14,705 nt of DNA from Tannerella sp. (GCA_031283785.1 JAITBC010000011.1:1-14705), one strand, 5' to 3'; positions 1-8,003 are shown, counted from the stretch's first letter. Translations and numbers: made by a program. Notes: a model not told the origin generated them from the letters alone.

Positions 1-5
1 AATGT

Positions 6-13
6 TATCTTTG
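6..13 (+). promoter_or_regulatory. Bacteroidetes -7 promoter box for the peptidase-mannosidase gene
   Basis: TATCTTTG matches the Bacteroidetes sigma-ABfr -7 consensus TAnnTTTG exactly. The -33 element would lie outside the window, so the promoter is only half visible. Transcription should start near base 17, giving a leader of about 125 bases before the chosen start codon at 142. The box overlaps a perfect 12-base palindrome, TTTGCATGCAAA, at 10-21, which could be an operator or chance. Confidence 0.55.
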
Positions 14-32
14 CATGCAAATGATATTTACA

Positions 33-78
33 GAGGGAGAGTATGACGGTACTGCACGCAGGCGGCATAATCTCCCTT
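33..78 (+). promoter_or_regulatory. Leader hairpin followed by a T run (terminator or attenuator-like)
   Basis: AGGGAGA at 34-40 pairs perfectly with TCTCCCT at 71-77. Beyond a G-A mismatch the stem continues with TATG (42-45) against CATA (66-69), and a small CTG/CAG stem sits inside. The 3' arm runs into TTTTT (77-81), so the element has the form of an intrinsic terminator. It lies downstream of the -7 box at 6-13 and upstream of the start at 142. It may therefore be an attenuator of the mannosidase transcript. The alternative is that it terminates an upstream gene outside the window and the promoter box is fortuitous. Confidence 0.45.
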
Positions 79-141
79 TTTGTAAATAAATATAATGAGG
101 AAATTTTACAGACTATAAAAACAAATAAACAGTTAATGTAT

Positions 142-3100
142 ATGAAAATAATTCGATTATTGCTGACCTGCTGCATGGTATCAGGCTTTTTAGCTACAAT
201 GCAAGCGCAAAACCGGGGCAGGAACACAACGCCTGCCGTACCGGAATATCCTCAAAAGGACTCGCTCGAACAAAACGGCTACAAACTCGTGTTCTACAGT
301 AACGCTCCTACATTCTCTCCTGACGTAAAGACGGCACTGATAAAAATGTTCTTTGACGTATACCCCGTTTTGACGGAACGATATAACAGGGAGGCGCAGA
401 AAAGGGTAGTCTTTGCTGTGGATACAAGCTACCACGGCGTGGCTGCCGCGTTCAACGGAAGAGTTATCTTTAACCCCGAATGGTTTGCCAAAAATCCGAA
501 TGATCTGGATGTGGTAACGCACGAGGTCATGCACATCGTCCAGAACTACGGACGGAGCCGTGTGCCGGGATGGGTTACGGAAGGCATCGCCGATTATGTC
601 CGTTATAAGTACGGACTTTATAACAAAGAGGCAAACTGGACGCTGCCGGAACTGAAACCCGAACACCACTATTCATCTTCTTACCGTATCACTGCGCGTT
701 TCTTTGCATGGCTGGAAGAACGGCGGGATCCGCAAATCGTGGACAAGCTCGACGAAGCCGCCCGCGCAGACAGGTTCTTCGACAACATCTGGGAAGAACT
801 TACCGGACGTACCATTGATGAATTGTGGGAAGATTACCGGCGTATGCCCGGATTGCTCGCCAAGGCGGAGGATAAGCCGAAACTGTATGCCGTATCGAAC
901 GCACATTTCGATTCGCAATGGAACTGGGACGTACAGACTTCCATTCGCGATTATGTCTCCAAGACGCTTGATCAAAACTTGTTCCTGCTCAAACAGTATC
1001 CCGATTACATCTTTAATTTCGAAGGAGGAATAAAATATGCGTGGATGAAAGAATATTATCCGGAAAAATACGAAGAGGTAAAAAAATATGTCCGCCAAAA
1101 TCGTTGGCACGTTACCGGAAGCACATGGGATGCGGCAGACGCAAATATCCCTTCGCCCGAATCTTTCATGCGGAATATCCTGTACGGTCAACAATTCTTC
1201 CGCAGCGAATTCGGCGTGCAGAGTACGGATATTTTTCTGCCGGACTGCTTCGGTTTCGGATGGACGTTGCCAACCGTAGCCTCACATGCGGGATTAACAG
1301 GATTTTCGACGCAAAAACTCCAATGGCGCAGTAAACCGTTCTACGGCGACAGTAAAATTCCCTTTGAAATCGGACTGTGGCAAGGTATAGACGGCGCACG
1401 TATCATGCTGATAGCCGATGCACACAACTACACCACACGATGGCGCGACGAAGACCTCAGTCGCAACGAAGACCTCCGTCGCATGGCTGAAGCCAATCCC
1501 GGCCGGGTATTATACCACTATTATGGAACAGGCGATACCGGCGGCGCACCTTCTATCGAATCCGTCCGCGCCGTAGAAAAAGGTCTGGCCGGCGATGGAG
1601 AGCTGCAAGTTATCAGCGCAACAAGCGACCGGCTTTACAAAGAATATCTCCCCTTCGACAGTCATCCTGAACTGCCTGTACATAACGGAGAATTACTGAT
1701 GGATGTACACGGCACGGGATGCTATACGTCGGAGGCAGCCATGAAACTGTATAACAGGAAAAACGAGTTGCTGGCCGATGCCGCCGAACGTACTGCCGTC
1801 GTGGCCGACTGGCTTGGCGGACAACCTTATCCCGGCGAAACGCTTGCCGAAGCATGGCGGCGGTTTATATGGCATCAGTTTCACGATGACCTGACCGGCA
1901 CCAGCATACCGCGTGCATACGAATTTTCATGGAACGATGAGCTGATTGCGCAGAAACAGTTTGCACAGGTATGGACATCGTCGGCCGTGAGCGTCGCACA
2001 GGCGTTGAATACGCAGGTGAACGGCATCCCTCTGGTGATTCAAAATCCCATTGCCCGGCAAGTAGACGAAGTAATCAAAATTACTGTCGAAAGTCCAAAG
2101 TCCTCATCCGGCGATTTCAAGGTGTATGACAATAGCGGTCGTGTCGCTCCTGCCCAGTTCATTTCACAAAAAGACGGGAAGACAAATTTATTGGTAGCGG
2201 CAAGCCTGCCCGGCGCCTCGTTTTCGGTTTATGACGTTCGTACGGGCAAGGCCAAAGTCGCTTCGTCGCTGAAAGTCAGCGAAAAAACGATAGAAAACGC
2301 CGTCTACAAACTGACGCTCAACGATAACGGCGACGTCGTTTCCATCGTAGACAAACGTTATGGCAAAGAACTCGTACGCAACGGCTTAGTCATACGGCTG
2401 GCGCTTTTTACTCCAAACGAATCGTTCTCATGGCCGGCGTGGGAGATACTGAAAACAACGATTGACCGTACGCCGGAAGGCATCGCCGAAAATGTACGCA
2501 TTTCGGTTGCAGAAAAAGGACCGTTGCGCGCTTCGCTGTGTGTTGAAAAGAAATATGGCGAATCGCTGTTCAGGCAATATATCCGCCTTACCGACGGCGG
2601 ACAGGACGACCGTATAGATTTTGTCAACGAAATAGACTGGCAGACCACAAACGCCCTGCTGAAAGCGGAATTCCCGCTTAACGTTGCAAATGAATCGGCA
2701 ACTTACGATCTTGGAGTTGGCAGCGTACAGCGGAAAAACAATACCGAAACGGCCTACGAAGTGTATGCACAGTATTGGGCAGACCTGACCGACAAAGACG
2801 GCAGCTACGGAGTATCGGTAATTAACGACAGCAAATACGGCTGGGATAAACCCGACGACAATACGTTGCGGCTGACATTGTTGCATACGCCCGCCACCAA
2901 CCGGGGATATACCTACCAGAACAGGCAGGATTTCGGCTTCCATACGTTTACGTATTCGCTTGTAGGGCATCAAGGCGATTATGTCGATGCAAAAACGGTC
3001 TACAAGGCTGAAGCGCTCAACCAGCCACCGAAAGCTTTTGTCACAGATAAACATGCCGGCGCACTGGGACGACAGTTCTCGTTCGTATCCGTCGATAATG

Positions 3101-4434
3101 ATCATATCCTGGTGAAGGCGCTGAAAAAAGCGGAAAATACGGATGCCTGCGTCGTCAGGGTATATGAAACGGCAGGGAAGAAAACAGAACGTTTCAATCT
3201 TACCTTTGCCGATGAAATTCTGGAAGCGAATGAACTGAACGGCGTCGAAGACAGCATCGGAACGACAGTATTCGAAAACCGTACGTTGACGGGCGCTATC
3301 ACCCCCTTCTCCATACGTACATACAGCGTCAAGCTGAAACAGCCTGCGAATGTCATGACAAGCGCTCCGCACTCATTGCCCGTTGACTTGAAGTATAATA
3401 TCAAAACCGCGACCTACAATGCCTTCCGCACAGATGCCAATATCGACGGCAAAGGTTATTCTTATGCAGCGGAACTGTGGCCTGACACGTTAATAAGCGG
3501 TGGCGTTACCTTTGTACTCGGCGACCCTGCTGCGCCTAATGCCATGACATGCAGAGGCGATACGATTACGCTTCCGCAGGACGGGTCGTACAGCCGTTTG
3601 TACCTGCTGGCCGCTTCGACATACAAAGATCAGATAGCCACCTTCTACATCGACGGAAAACCGGCCGAACTGTACATCCCGTATTATTCCGGATTTATCG
3701 GGCAATGGCGACATACGGAACATACGGAAGGATTCCTCAAACCGGCAGAGATAGCATTCACAGGCACTCACAAGCACTCCGCCTTCGAACAGAAGGACGT
3801 GCCGTACGAGTTTACATACCTTTTCCGTTACGCTGTCGATATCCCCAAGACGGCGAAGCAGCTGGTGTTGACCGACAATTCCCGCATCCTGCTCTTTGCC
3901 GCAACGCTGACGCAAAATGGTAACGAGATTATTCGTCCGGCCACAGAACTGCTTGCAACGGCGTTAAAACCGGAAGACTTGGCGGTCAATATCGTTGCCC
4001 GTAAAAACCTGCTGAAAGGGAAAGTCGTCGCGGCGATGTCCGGCGAGGGCGGCAATAACCGTTTCGGCGGCAAGGCAGCGGCGGCTGTTGATAATGATTT
4101 TAACACGCGCTGGACGGATTTCAATTCCGAAGGCGAGGTGAAATTTCTGGAGTTTGATCTCGGAAAGGAAGAAACGGTGCAGGGTTGGTTTGTATATCAT
4201 GGAGGCGCCGGTCGTGGTAATATGATGAATTTTATTGCCAAAGACTACCGCCTGGAGGTGAAATCACAGCCCGACGCCACATGGCAAACGCTCGATGAAG
4301 TCACGTCGAACACCGAAGTGGAAACCGACCGCCTGCTGTCCAGGCCTGTTACCGCCCGCTACATCCGCCTGAGTATTACACGGACGGGAATGAACAACAA
4401 TGCCGCTCAGATAGCGGAATTTGAAGTGTATTAG
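142..4434 (+). CDS. Secreted fusion protein: BSP-type metallopeptidase domain, GH38 alpha-mannosidase, F5/8 type C domain
   Basis: This is a 1430-residue exported enzyme predicted to cleave alpha-linked mannose from glycans, probably N-glycans or mannans of glycoproteins. Residues 1-23 form a signal peptide (MKIIRLLLTCCMVSGFLA, then MQAQ), which is why the ATG at 142 is preferred to the in-frame ATG at 43. Residues about 45-240 resemble the plant basic secretory protein (BSP) peptidase family, with HEVMH at 127-131 and EGIADYV at 147-153. The GH38 catalytic part starts near 250: AHFDSQW gives zinc ligands His255 and Asp257, LPDCFGFG gives the likely nucleophile Asp368, and FHDDLTGT gives zinc ligand His581. 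A middle three-helix region (about 520-620) and the GH38 C-terminal beta domains (about 650-1100) follow. Residues about 1290-1430 look like an F5/8 type C (CBM32-like) sugar-binding domain. All key residues examined are intact. The peptidase-plus-GH38 fusion is unusual; the peptidase activity is inferred only. Confidence 0.93.
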   Translation: MKIIRLLLTCCMVSGFLATMQAQNRGRNTTPAVPEYPQKDSLEQNGYKLVFYSNAPTFSPDVKTALIKMFFDVYPVLTERYNREAQKRVVFAVDTSYHGVAAAFNGRVIFNPEWFAKNPNDLDVVTHEVMHIVQNYGRSRVPGWVTEGIADYVRYKYGLYNKEANWTLPELKPEHHYSSSYRITARFFAWLEERRDPQIVDKLDEAARADRFFDNIWEELTGRTIDELWEDYRRMPGLLAKAEDKPKLYAVSNAHFDSQWNWDVQTSIRDYVSKTLDQNLFLLKQYPDYIFNFEGGIKYAWMKEYYPEKYEEVKKYVRQNRWHVTGSTWDAADANIPSPESFMRNILYGQQFFRSEFGVQSTDIFLPDCFGFGWTLPTVASHAGLTGFSTQKLQWRSKPFYGDSKIPFEIGLWQGIDGARIMLIADAHNYTTRWRDEDLSRNEDLRRMAEANPGRVLYHYYGTGDTGGAPSIESVRAVEKGLAGDGELQVISATSDRLYKEYLPFDSHPELPVHNGELLMDVHGTGCYTSEAAMKLYNRKNELLADAAERTAVVADWLGGQPYPGETLAEAWRRFIWHQFHDDLTGTSIPRAYEFSWNDELIAQKQFAQVWTSSAVSVAQALNTQVNGIPLVIQNPIARQVDEVIKITVESPKSSSGDFKVYDNSGRVAPAQFISQKDGKTNLLVAASLPGASFSVYDVRTGKAKVASSLKVSEKTIENAVYKLTLNDNGDVVSIVDKRYGKELVRNGLVIRLALFTPNESFSWPAWEILKTTIDRTPEGIAENVRISVAEKGPLRASLCVEKKYGESLFRQYIRLTDGGQDDRIDFVNEIDWQTTNALLKAEFPLNVANESATYDLGVGSVQRKNNTETAYEVYAQYWADLTDKDGSYGVSVINDSKYGWDKPDDNTLRLTLLHTPATNRGYTYQNRQDFGFHTFTYSLVGHQGDYVDAKTVYKAEALNQPPKAFVTDKHAGALGRQFSFVSVDNDHILVKALKKAENTDACVVRVYETAGKKTERFNLTFADEILEANELNGVEDSIGTTVFENRTLTGAITPFSIRTYSVKLKQPANVMTSAPHSLPVDLKYNIKTATYNAFRTDANIDGKGYSYAAELWPDTLISGGVTFVLGDPAAPNAMTCRGDTITLPQDGSYSRLYLLAASTYKDQIATFYIDGKPAELYIPYYSGFIGQWRHTEHTEGFLKPAEIAFTGTHKHSAFEQKDVPYEFTYLFRYAVDIPKTAKQLVLTDNSRILLFAATLTQNGNEIIRPATELLATALKPEDLAVNIVARKNLLKGKVVAAMSGEGGNNRFGGKAAAAVDNDFNTRWTDFNSEGEVKFLEFDLGKEETVQGWFVYHGGAGRGNMMNFIAKDYRLEVKSQPDATWQTLDEVTSNTEVETDRLLSRPVTARYIRLSITRTGMNNNAAQIAEFEVY

Positions 4435-4463
4435 ACATCACACAATTATACATACATATAACG

Positions 4464-4517
4464 CCCCCCCCCTCTCCTTCAATGATCTGTCATCTATCGC
4501 AAGGAAGCGGGAGGGGG
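4464..4517 (+). terminator. Possible C-rich terminator hairpin after the mannosidase gene
   Basis: CCCCCTC (4468-4474) pairs with GAGGGGG (4511-4517), and CTTC (4477-4480) pairs with GAAG (4504-4507), separated by a small internal loop. It starts 30 bases after the mannosidase stop codon. The 3' side is only moderately T-rich (TATTTGTAAT), so termination strength is uncertain. The 5' arm includes an uninterrupted run of nine C residues (4464-4472). Confidence 0.4.
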
Positions 4518-4583
4518 TATTTGTAATACTTGAAAATAGCATCACCGTATATTTTATATGCAGCGAATATACCTGTAATTGCA

Positions 4584-4599
4584 TCTCTGTAAACAGAGA
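4584..4599. promoter_or_regulatory. Palindrome upstream of the VWA lipoprotein gene, possible operator
   Basis: TCTCTGTAAACAGAGA has 7-bp perfect arms around a central AA and lies 42 bases before the start codon at 4642. The rest of the 4435-4641 intergenic region holds the C-rich hairpin and two copies of TAATACTTGAA (4524-4534 and 4614-4624). No perfect TAnnTTTG box was found for this gene; the nearest is TATATTTT (4548-4555), with one mismatch. The palindrome is visible directly; a regulatory role is inference. Confidence 0.35.
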
Positions 4600-4641
4600 A
4601 GTCATATATGAGATAATACTTGAATAAAATTAATATTGCTT

Positions 4642-6210
4642 ATGAAAAAAATTATCGTTTCGTTTTGTTGTTTAATCGCAGTTTATTTTGCCGTATCGTG
4701 TGGTGCAGGTGATGATGGTATAGATAATATGGAGTCATCATATACAATCATACCGGCGGACTATATAAACTATGATGTCTTGAATAAGGAAAGTTATCGT
4801 GAATCTGATGAAAATGAATTCCTCTCGCCTTATGAATATCCGCTCTCTACATTTTCGGCAGATGTCGATGCGGCTTCTTATTCGAATATCCGCCGTATGA
4901 TCAACAATGGAGAGTTGCCGCCGAAAAATGCCGTACGCATAGAGGAGATGGTAAACTATTTCTCGTATGAATATCCGCAGCCGGATGGTTTCGACCCTGT
5001 CCGCATATCGACGGAAGTAGGCGCATCTCCATGGAACCGTCAAAACAGATTAGTGAAAATAGGGTTAAAAGCAAAAGAGATTCCTGCGAAAAATCTTCCG
5101 GTATCTAATTTTGTATTTTTGATAGATGTTTCCGGTTCTATGTCCGGACCAGGACGTTTAGGATTAGTTAAATCATCGCTGAAACTGTTACTCAATAACT
5201 TGCGTGATGAAGACCGTGTGGCGATTGTCGTATATGCGGGTGCAGCCGGGGAAGTGCTTCCTTCGACTTCGGCAAAAGACAGGCAAAAGATAATCGAAGC
5301 GCTGTATGGTCTTACAGCCGGTGGTTCTACGGCCGGAGGAGCAGGTATTAAGCTGGCATATAAAATAGCGAAAGAGAATTATATCAAAGGAGGTAATAAT
5401 AGAGTGATACTTTGTACGGACGGTGATTTTAATGTCGGGCTGTCAACGAACGAAGACTTGGAGGAGCTAATTGCCGGACAGCGCAAAACGGGTATTTACC
5501 TGTCTGTCTTGGGTTACGGTATGGGAAATTACAAGGACGACAAGATGCAGACGCTTGCACAGGCAGGTAATGGAAATCATGCTTACATTGATAATTTGCA
5601 GGAAGCAAACCGTGTGTTGGTGAATGAGTTCGGCTCAACAATGTATGCAGTGGCAAAAGATGTCAAACTGCAGATAGAATTTAACCCGGCAAAAGTGCAG
5701 GCATACCGCTTGACAGGTTATGAAACACGCCTGCTGAATGATGACGATTTTAATGACGACGCTGTTGATGCCGGTGAAATGGGAGCAGGACATACGGTAA
5801 CGGCATTTTATGAAATCATACCGGTCGGCGTTAACAGCAGTGTCTATACTCCTGAAAATACAGATCCTTTAAAATATCAAAAACCGCAAGATTCGGAGAT
5901 GGATATTCTCCATTCTTCCGACCTGCTGCACGTTAAGTTACGTTACAAGCCGATAGACAGTGATGTCAGCAATAAGATTGTACGGTATGTGGCGGATAAC
6001 GGAACAGATAACGTTTCTCAGGATTTCCGTTTTGCTTCCTCCGTGGCGATGATGGGTTTATTGCTGCGAGATTCGAAATACAAGGCGGATGCAACGTATG
6101 ACAAACTGATAGAACAGGCGAATAAGGGACTTAATAATGACGACCTTGGCTATCGTCGCGAATTTATACGCATAGCGAAAACGGCCGAAGGCCTGGCAAA
6201 AGGAAAATAA
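4642..6210 (+). CDS. YfbK-type von Willebrand factor A domain lipoprotein
   Basis: This is a 522-residue lipoprotein of the YfbK/VWA family, whose molecular role is not established. The N-terminus ends in FAVSC, a lipobox with lipidated Cys20, followed by GAGDDG. The acidic residues just after the cysteine resemble the Bacteroidetes lipoprotein surface-export signal, so outer-surface display is possible. Residues about 60-140 form the conserved domain that precedes VWA in this family. The VWA domain (about 155-330) has an intact metal-ion-dependent adhesion site: DVSGS at 162-166, Thr230 and Asp260. Residues about 350-520 match the family's C-terminal YfbK/DUF3520-type region. The ATG at 4642 is preferred to the in-frame TTG two codons upstream because it starts the signal peptide directly with MKK. 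crcB follows after 8 bases, suggesting co-transcription. A divalent-cation-dependent binding role is family-based inference. Confidence 0.9.
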   Translation: MKKIIVSFCCLIAVYFAVSCGAGDDGIDNMESSYTIIPADYINYDVLNKESYRESDENEFLSPYEYPLSTFSADVDAASYSNIRRMINNGELPPKNAVRIEEMVNYFSYEYPQPDGFDPVRISTEVGASPWNRQNRLVKIGLKAKEIPAKNLPVSNFVFLIDVSGSMSGPGRLGLVKSSLKLLLNNLRDEDRVAIVVYAGAAGEVLPSTSAKDRQKIIEALYGLTAGGSTAGGAGIKLAYKIAKENYIKGGNNRVILCTDGDFNVGLSTNEDLEELIAGQRKTGIYLSVLGYGMGNYKDDKMQTLAQAGNGNHAYIDNLQEANRVLVNEFGSTMYAVAKDVKLQIEFNPAKVQAYRLTGYETRLLNDDDFNDDAVDAGEMGAGHTVTAFYEIIPVGVNSSVYTPENTDPLKYQKPQDSEMDILHSSDLLHVKLRYKPIDSDVSNKIVRYVADNGTDNVSQDFRFASSVAMMGLLLRDSKYKADATYDKLIEQANKGLNNDDLGYRREFIRIAKTAEGLAKGK

Positions 6211-6218
6211 AATTATAC

Positions 6219-6593
6219 ATGATAAAAGAAATAATGTTAGTCGGACTGGGAGGTGGCGTCGGAAGTATCCTGCGGTATTTAAGTGCGGTATGTTCTCAAA
6301 AAATATGCAATACAGTGTTTCCGGCAGGCACTTTTTTTGTCAATCTCCTCGGATGTCTCATAATCGGACTGTTAATCGGTGTTATTGAACATCGGCAAAT
6401 GTTAGACGAAAACTGTCGGTTGTTATTTGTAACAGGTTTTTGCGGGGGTTTTACAACTTTCTCGGCTTTCTCGGCCGAGAGCCTGCGACTGTTTGAATCA
6501 GGACATGTATTATCAGGGATACTGTATGTTACGGCAAGTGTGCTGATCGGAACAGCAGCCGTCTGGTTGGGAATTTGGATGTTAAAGCAGTAA
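6219..6593 (+). CDS. crcB: Fluoride ion channel CrcB/Fluc
   Basis: This 124-residue inner-membrane protein of the CrcB/Fluc family exports fluoride passively as a dual-topology dimer and protects cytoplasmic enzymes. It has the usual family length and four hydrophobic segments. Hallmarks are GGGVGSILRY near the N-terminus, GTFFVN with the conserved pore-region Asn42, and GFCGGFTTFSAFS (73-85), which carries the TTFS sodium-site region and the phenylalanines of the fluoride path. It starts 8 bases after the VWA lipoprotein stop, too close for its own promoter or a fluoride riboswitch, and no crcB-motif riboswitch was recognised upstream. Expression probably depends on readthrough from the lipoprotein gene. 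It converges with the dehydrogenase at 6653. Confidence 0.95.
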   Translation: MIKEIMLVGLGGGVGSILRYLSAVCSQKICNTVFPAGTFFVNLLGCLIIGLLIGVIEHRQMLDENCRLLFVTGFCGGFTTFSAFSAESLRLFESGHVLSGILYVTASVLIGTAAVWLGIWMLKQ

Positions 6594-6663
6594 AAAAAAC
6601 ACATTGCAAAACACGACGGCTCTCCTCTGTCGGGCGCAGGAAGATAGTAATGTCACAGCCGTC
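6594..6663. terminator. Convergent gene end with weak inverted repeat
   Basis: GACGGCT (6615-6621) pairs with AGCCGTC (6657-6663), but the loop is 35 bases and the right arm lies in the dehydrogenase's last codons. An A8 run (6592-6599), overlapping the crcB stop codon, would give a U tract for minus-strand transcripts. It could help end the dehydrogenase message, but the stem does not sit directly before the tract. This is a weak call. Confidence 0.2.
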
Positions 6664-7921
6664 CGTCGACGATGTTTCGTGGCAATATGCCTTTTACATC
6701 ATAAACGACGGCATTATCCGACAATAAATTCCCGACGTTTATATTTTCGAACGCTTTATGTGCGACGGCCAATATGACGGCATCGTATCGTCCTGCCGGC
6801 TCACTGCCCGTTATTTCGATGCCGTATTCCGCTTTTACATTTCCGGCGTCGGCTATCGGATCATATATCGTGATGTTATCCGTATATTCGTGGAGAGCAG
6901 TATATATATCGACAACCTTCGTATTGCGCGTATCAGGGCAGTTTTCTTTAAATGTTACGCCAAGTATCAGTATCCGGGCGTCTTTTACGGGTGTTCCTTT
7001 TTTATTCATCAGCCGTATGGTCCGGCTTGCCACATAATCGCCCATACCGTTATTAAGCAGTCGCGCGGAGGTTATGATCCGCGGAATGATACCATACAGC
7101 TGTGCTTTTTGTATAATGTAATACGGATCGATACCGATACAGTGACCGCCGACAAGTCCGGGACTGAGTTTTATAAAGTTCCATTTTGATGATGCCGCTT
7201 CAATGACATCATGCGTATCAATATTCATGGCTGTAAATATCTTTGCCAGTTCGTTCATGAAAGCGATATTCACGTCCCGCTGAGTATTTTCAATCACTTT
7301 GGATGCTTCGGCAACACGTATTGAAGGCGCTTTGTGCGTCCCGTTAACAAGCACGGAATTATAGATGCGGTCAATGACGTCAGCCGCTTCGGGAGTAGAG
7401 CCGGAGGTTACTTTTTTTATCTTTTCGATCGTATGTTCCTTATCTCCCGGGTTTACACGTTCGGGAGAATAGCCGGCATGGAAATCTTTATTCAGTTTGA
7501 GGCCGGATATTTTTTCAACAACAGGCAGACACTCTTCTTCCGTTACGCCCGGATAAACGGTCGATTCATATACGACGATATCGCCCACGGAGATAACTTC
7601 CCCGACAATCGTACTTGCGTTTATCAACGGACGGAGGTCGGGGCGGTCGTCTATATCGACCGGTGTTGGTACGGTCACAATGTAAAAATTACAATCACGG
7701 ATATGTGCCGGATCTGTCGTACACCGTAATCCGCCTGTCAGCGCTTCACGCATCATCACGTCGGAGACTTCGTGCGTGTGGTCGTGTCCCGACATAAGTT
7801 CATCGACGCGCGCTTCATTAATATCGAAACCGGTTGTCGGGTATTTAGTTGAGAATAACCGCGCCAGGGGCAATCCGACATACCCTAAACCTATAACGCA
7901 GATTTTAGTTGTCCTGTCCAT
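6653..7921 (-). CDS. Nucleotide-sugar dehydrogenase (WecC/TviB/WbpA type, UDP-HexNAc 6-dehydrogenase)
   Basis: This 422-residue cytoplasmic enzyme should oxidise C6 of a UDP-sugar to a uronic acid in two NAD-dependent steps, supplying an acidic sugar for capsule or other surface polysaccharide. The NAD Rossmann motif GLGYVG lies at 11-16. The stretch GYSPERVNPGD (150-160) and the VAEASKVIENTQRD segment (203-216, with Lys208 and Asn212) are typical of the UDP-N-acetylhexosamine branch (WecC, TviB, WbpA, CapL) rather than plain UDP-glucose dehydrogenase. GGHCIGIDPYY contains catalytic Cys261. The C-terminal UDP-binding domain (about 310-420) is complete. The ATG at 7921 is chosen because the motif begins about 10 residues in and a minus-strand -7 box sits 31 bases upstream. 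An ATG at 7933 is possible. A TTG at 7954 lies inside the promoter box and is unlikely. The exact substrate cannot be read from sequence, and no other surface-polysaccharide genes are in the window. Confidence 0.92.
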   Translation of the reverse strand: MDRTTKICVIGLGYVGLPLARLFSTKYPTTGFDINEARVDELMSGHDHTHEVSDVMMREALTGGLRCTTDPAHIRDCNFYIVTVPTPVDIDDRPDLRPLINASTIVGEVISVGDIVVYESTVYPGVTEEECLPVVEKISGLKLNKDFHAGYSPERVNPGDKEHTIEKIKKVTSGSTPEAADVIDRIYNSVLVNGTHKAPSIRVAEASKVIENTQRDVNIAFMNELAKIFTAMNIDTHDVIEAASSKWNFIKLSPGLVGGHCIGIDPYYIIQKAQLYGIIPRIITSARLLNNGMGDYVASRTIRLMNKKGTPVKDARILILGVTFKENCPDTRNTKVVDIYTALHEYTDNITIYDPIADAGNVKAEYGIEITGSEPAGRYDAVILAVAHKAFENINVGNLLSDNAVVYDVKGILPRNIVDGRL

Positions 7922-7951
7922 TAGAATCGTCATTATGTGTGAAAATGAACG

Positions 7952-7959
7952 CAAATGTA
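7952..7959 (-). promoter_or_regulatory. -7 promoter box for the nucleotide-sugar dehydrogenase
   Basis: On the minus strand this reads TACATTTG, a perfect TAnnTTTG match. Transcription should begin near 7947, leaving a leader of about 26 bases to the ATG at 7921. A TTG (minus strand, 7974-7976) is the nearest -33-like element, but its spacing of about 14 bases is shorter than the usual 19. Confidence 0.5.
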
Positions 7960-8003
7960 CATAAAAATCTTCACAATATACACCGACCGATAAAAATGTC
8001 CGT

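Noticed and set aside
43..141. In-frame upstream ATG that would add 33 residues to the mannosidase
   Set aside because: The ATG lies inside the leader hairpin, and the extension would bury the clear signal peptide that begins at 142. A GGAG precedes it, but spacing is short and such sites carry little weight in Bacteroidetes.
2428..3372. A 314-codon open frame on the minus strand
   Set aside because: It lies wholly inside the GH38 C-terminal region of the 142-4434 gene, and its translation has no recognisable domain; it is a shadow of a GC-balanced coding sequence.
4435..4641. Fluoride riboswitch upstream of the VWA-crcB pair
   Set aside because: I could not find the compact pseudoknot core expected for that motif; the visible elements are a C-rich hairpin, a palindrome and a duplicated 11-mer.
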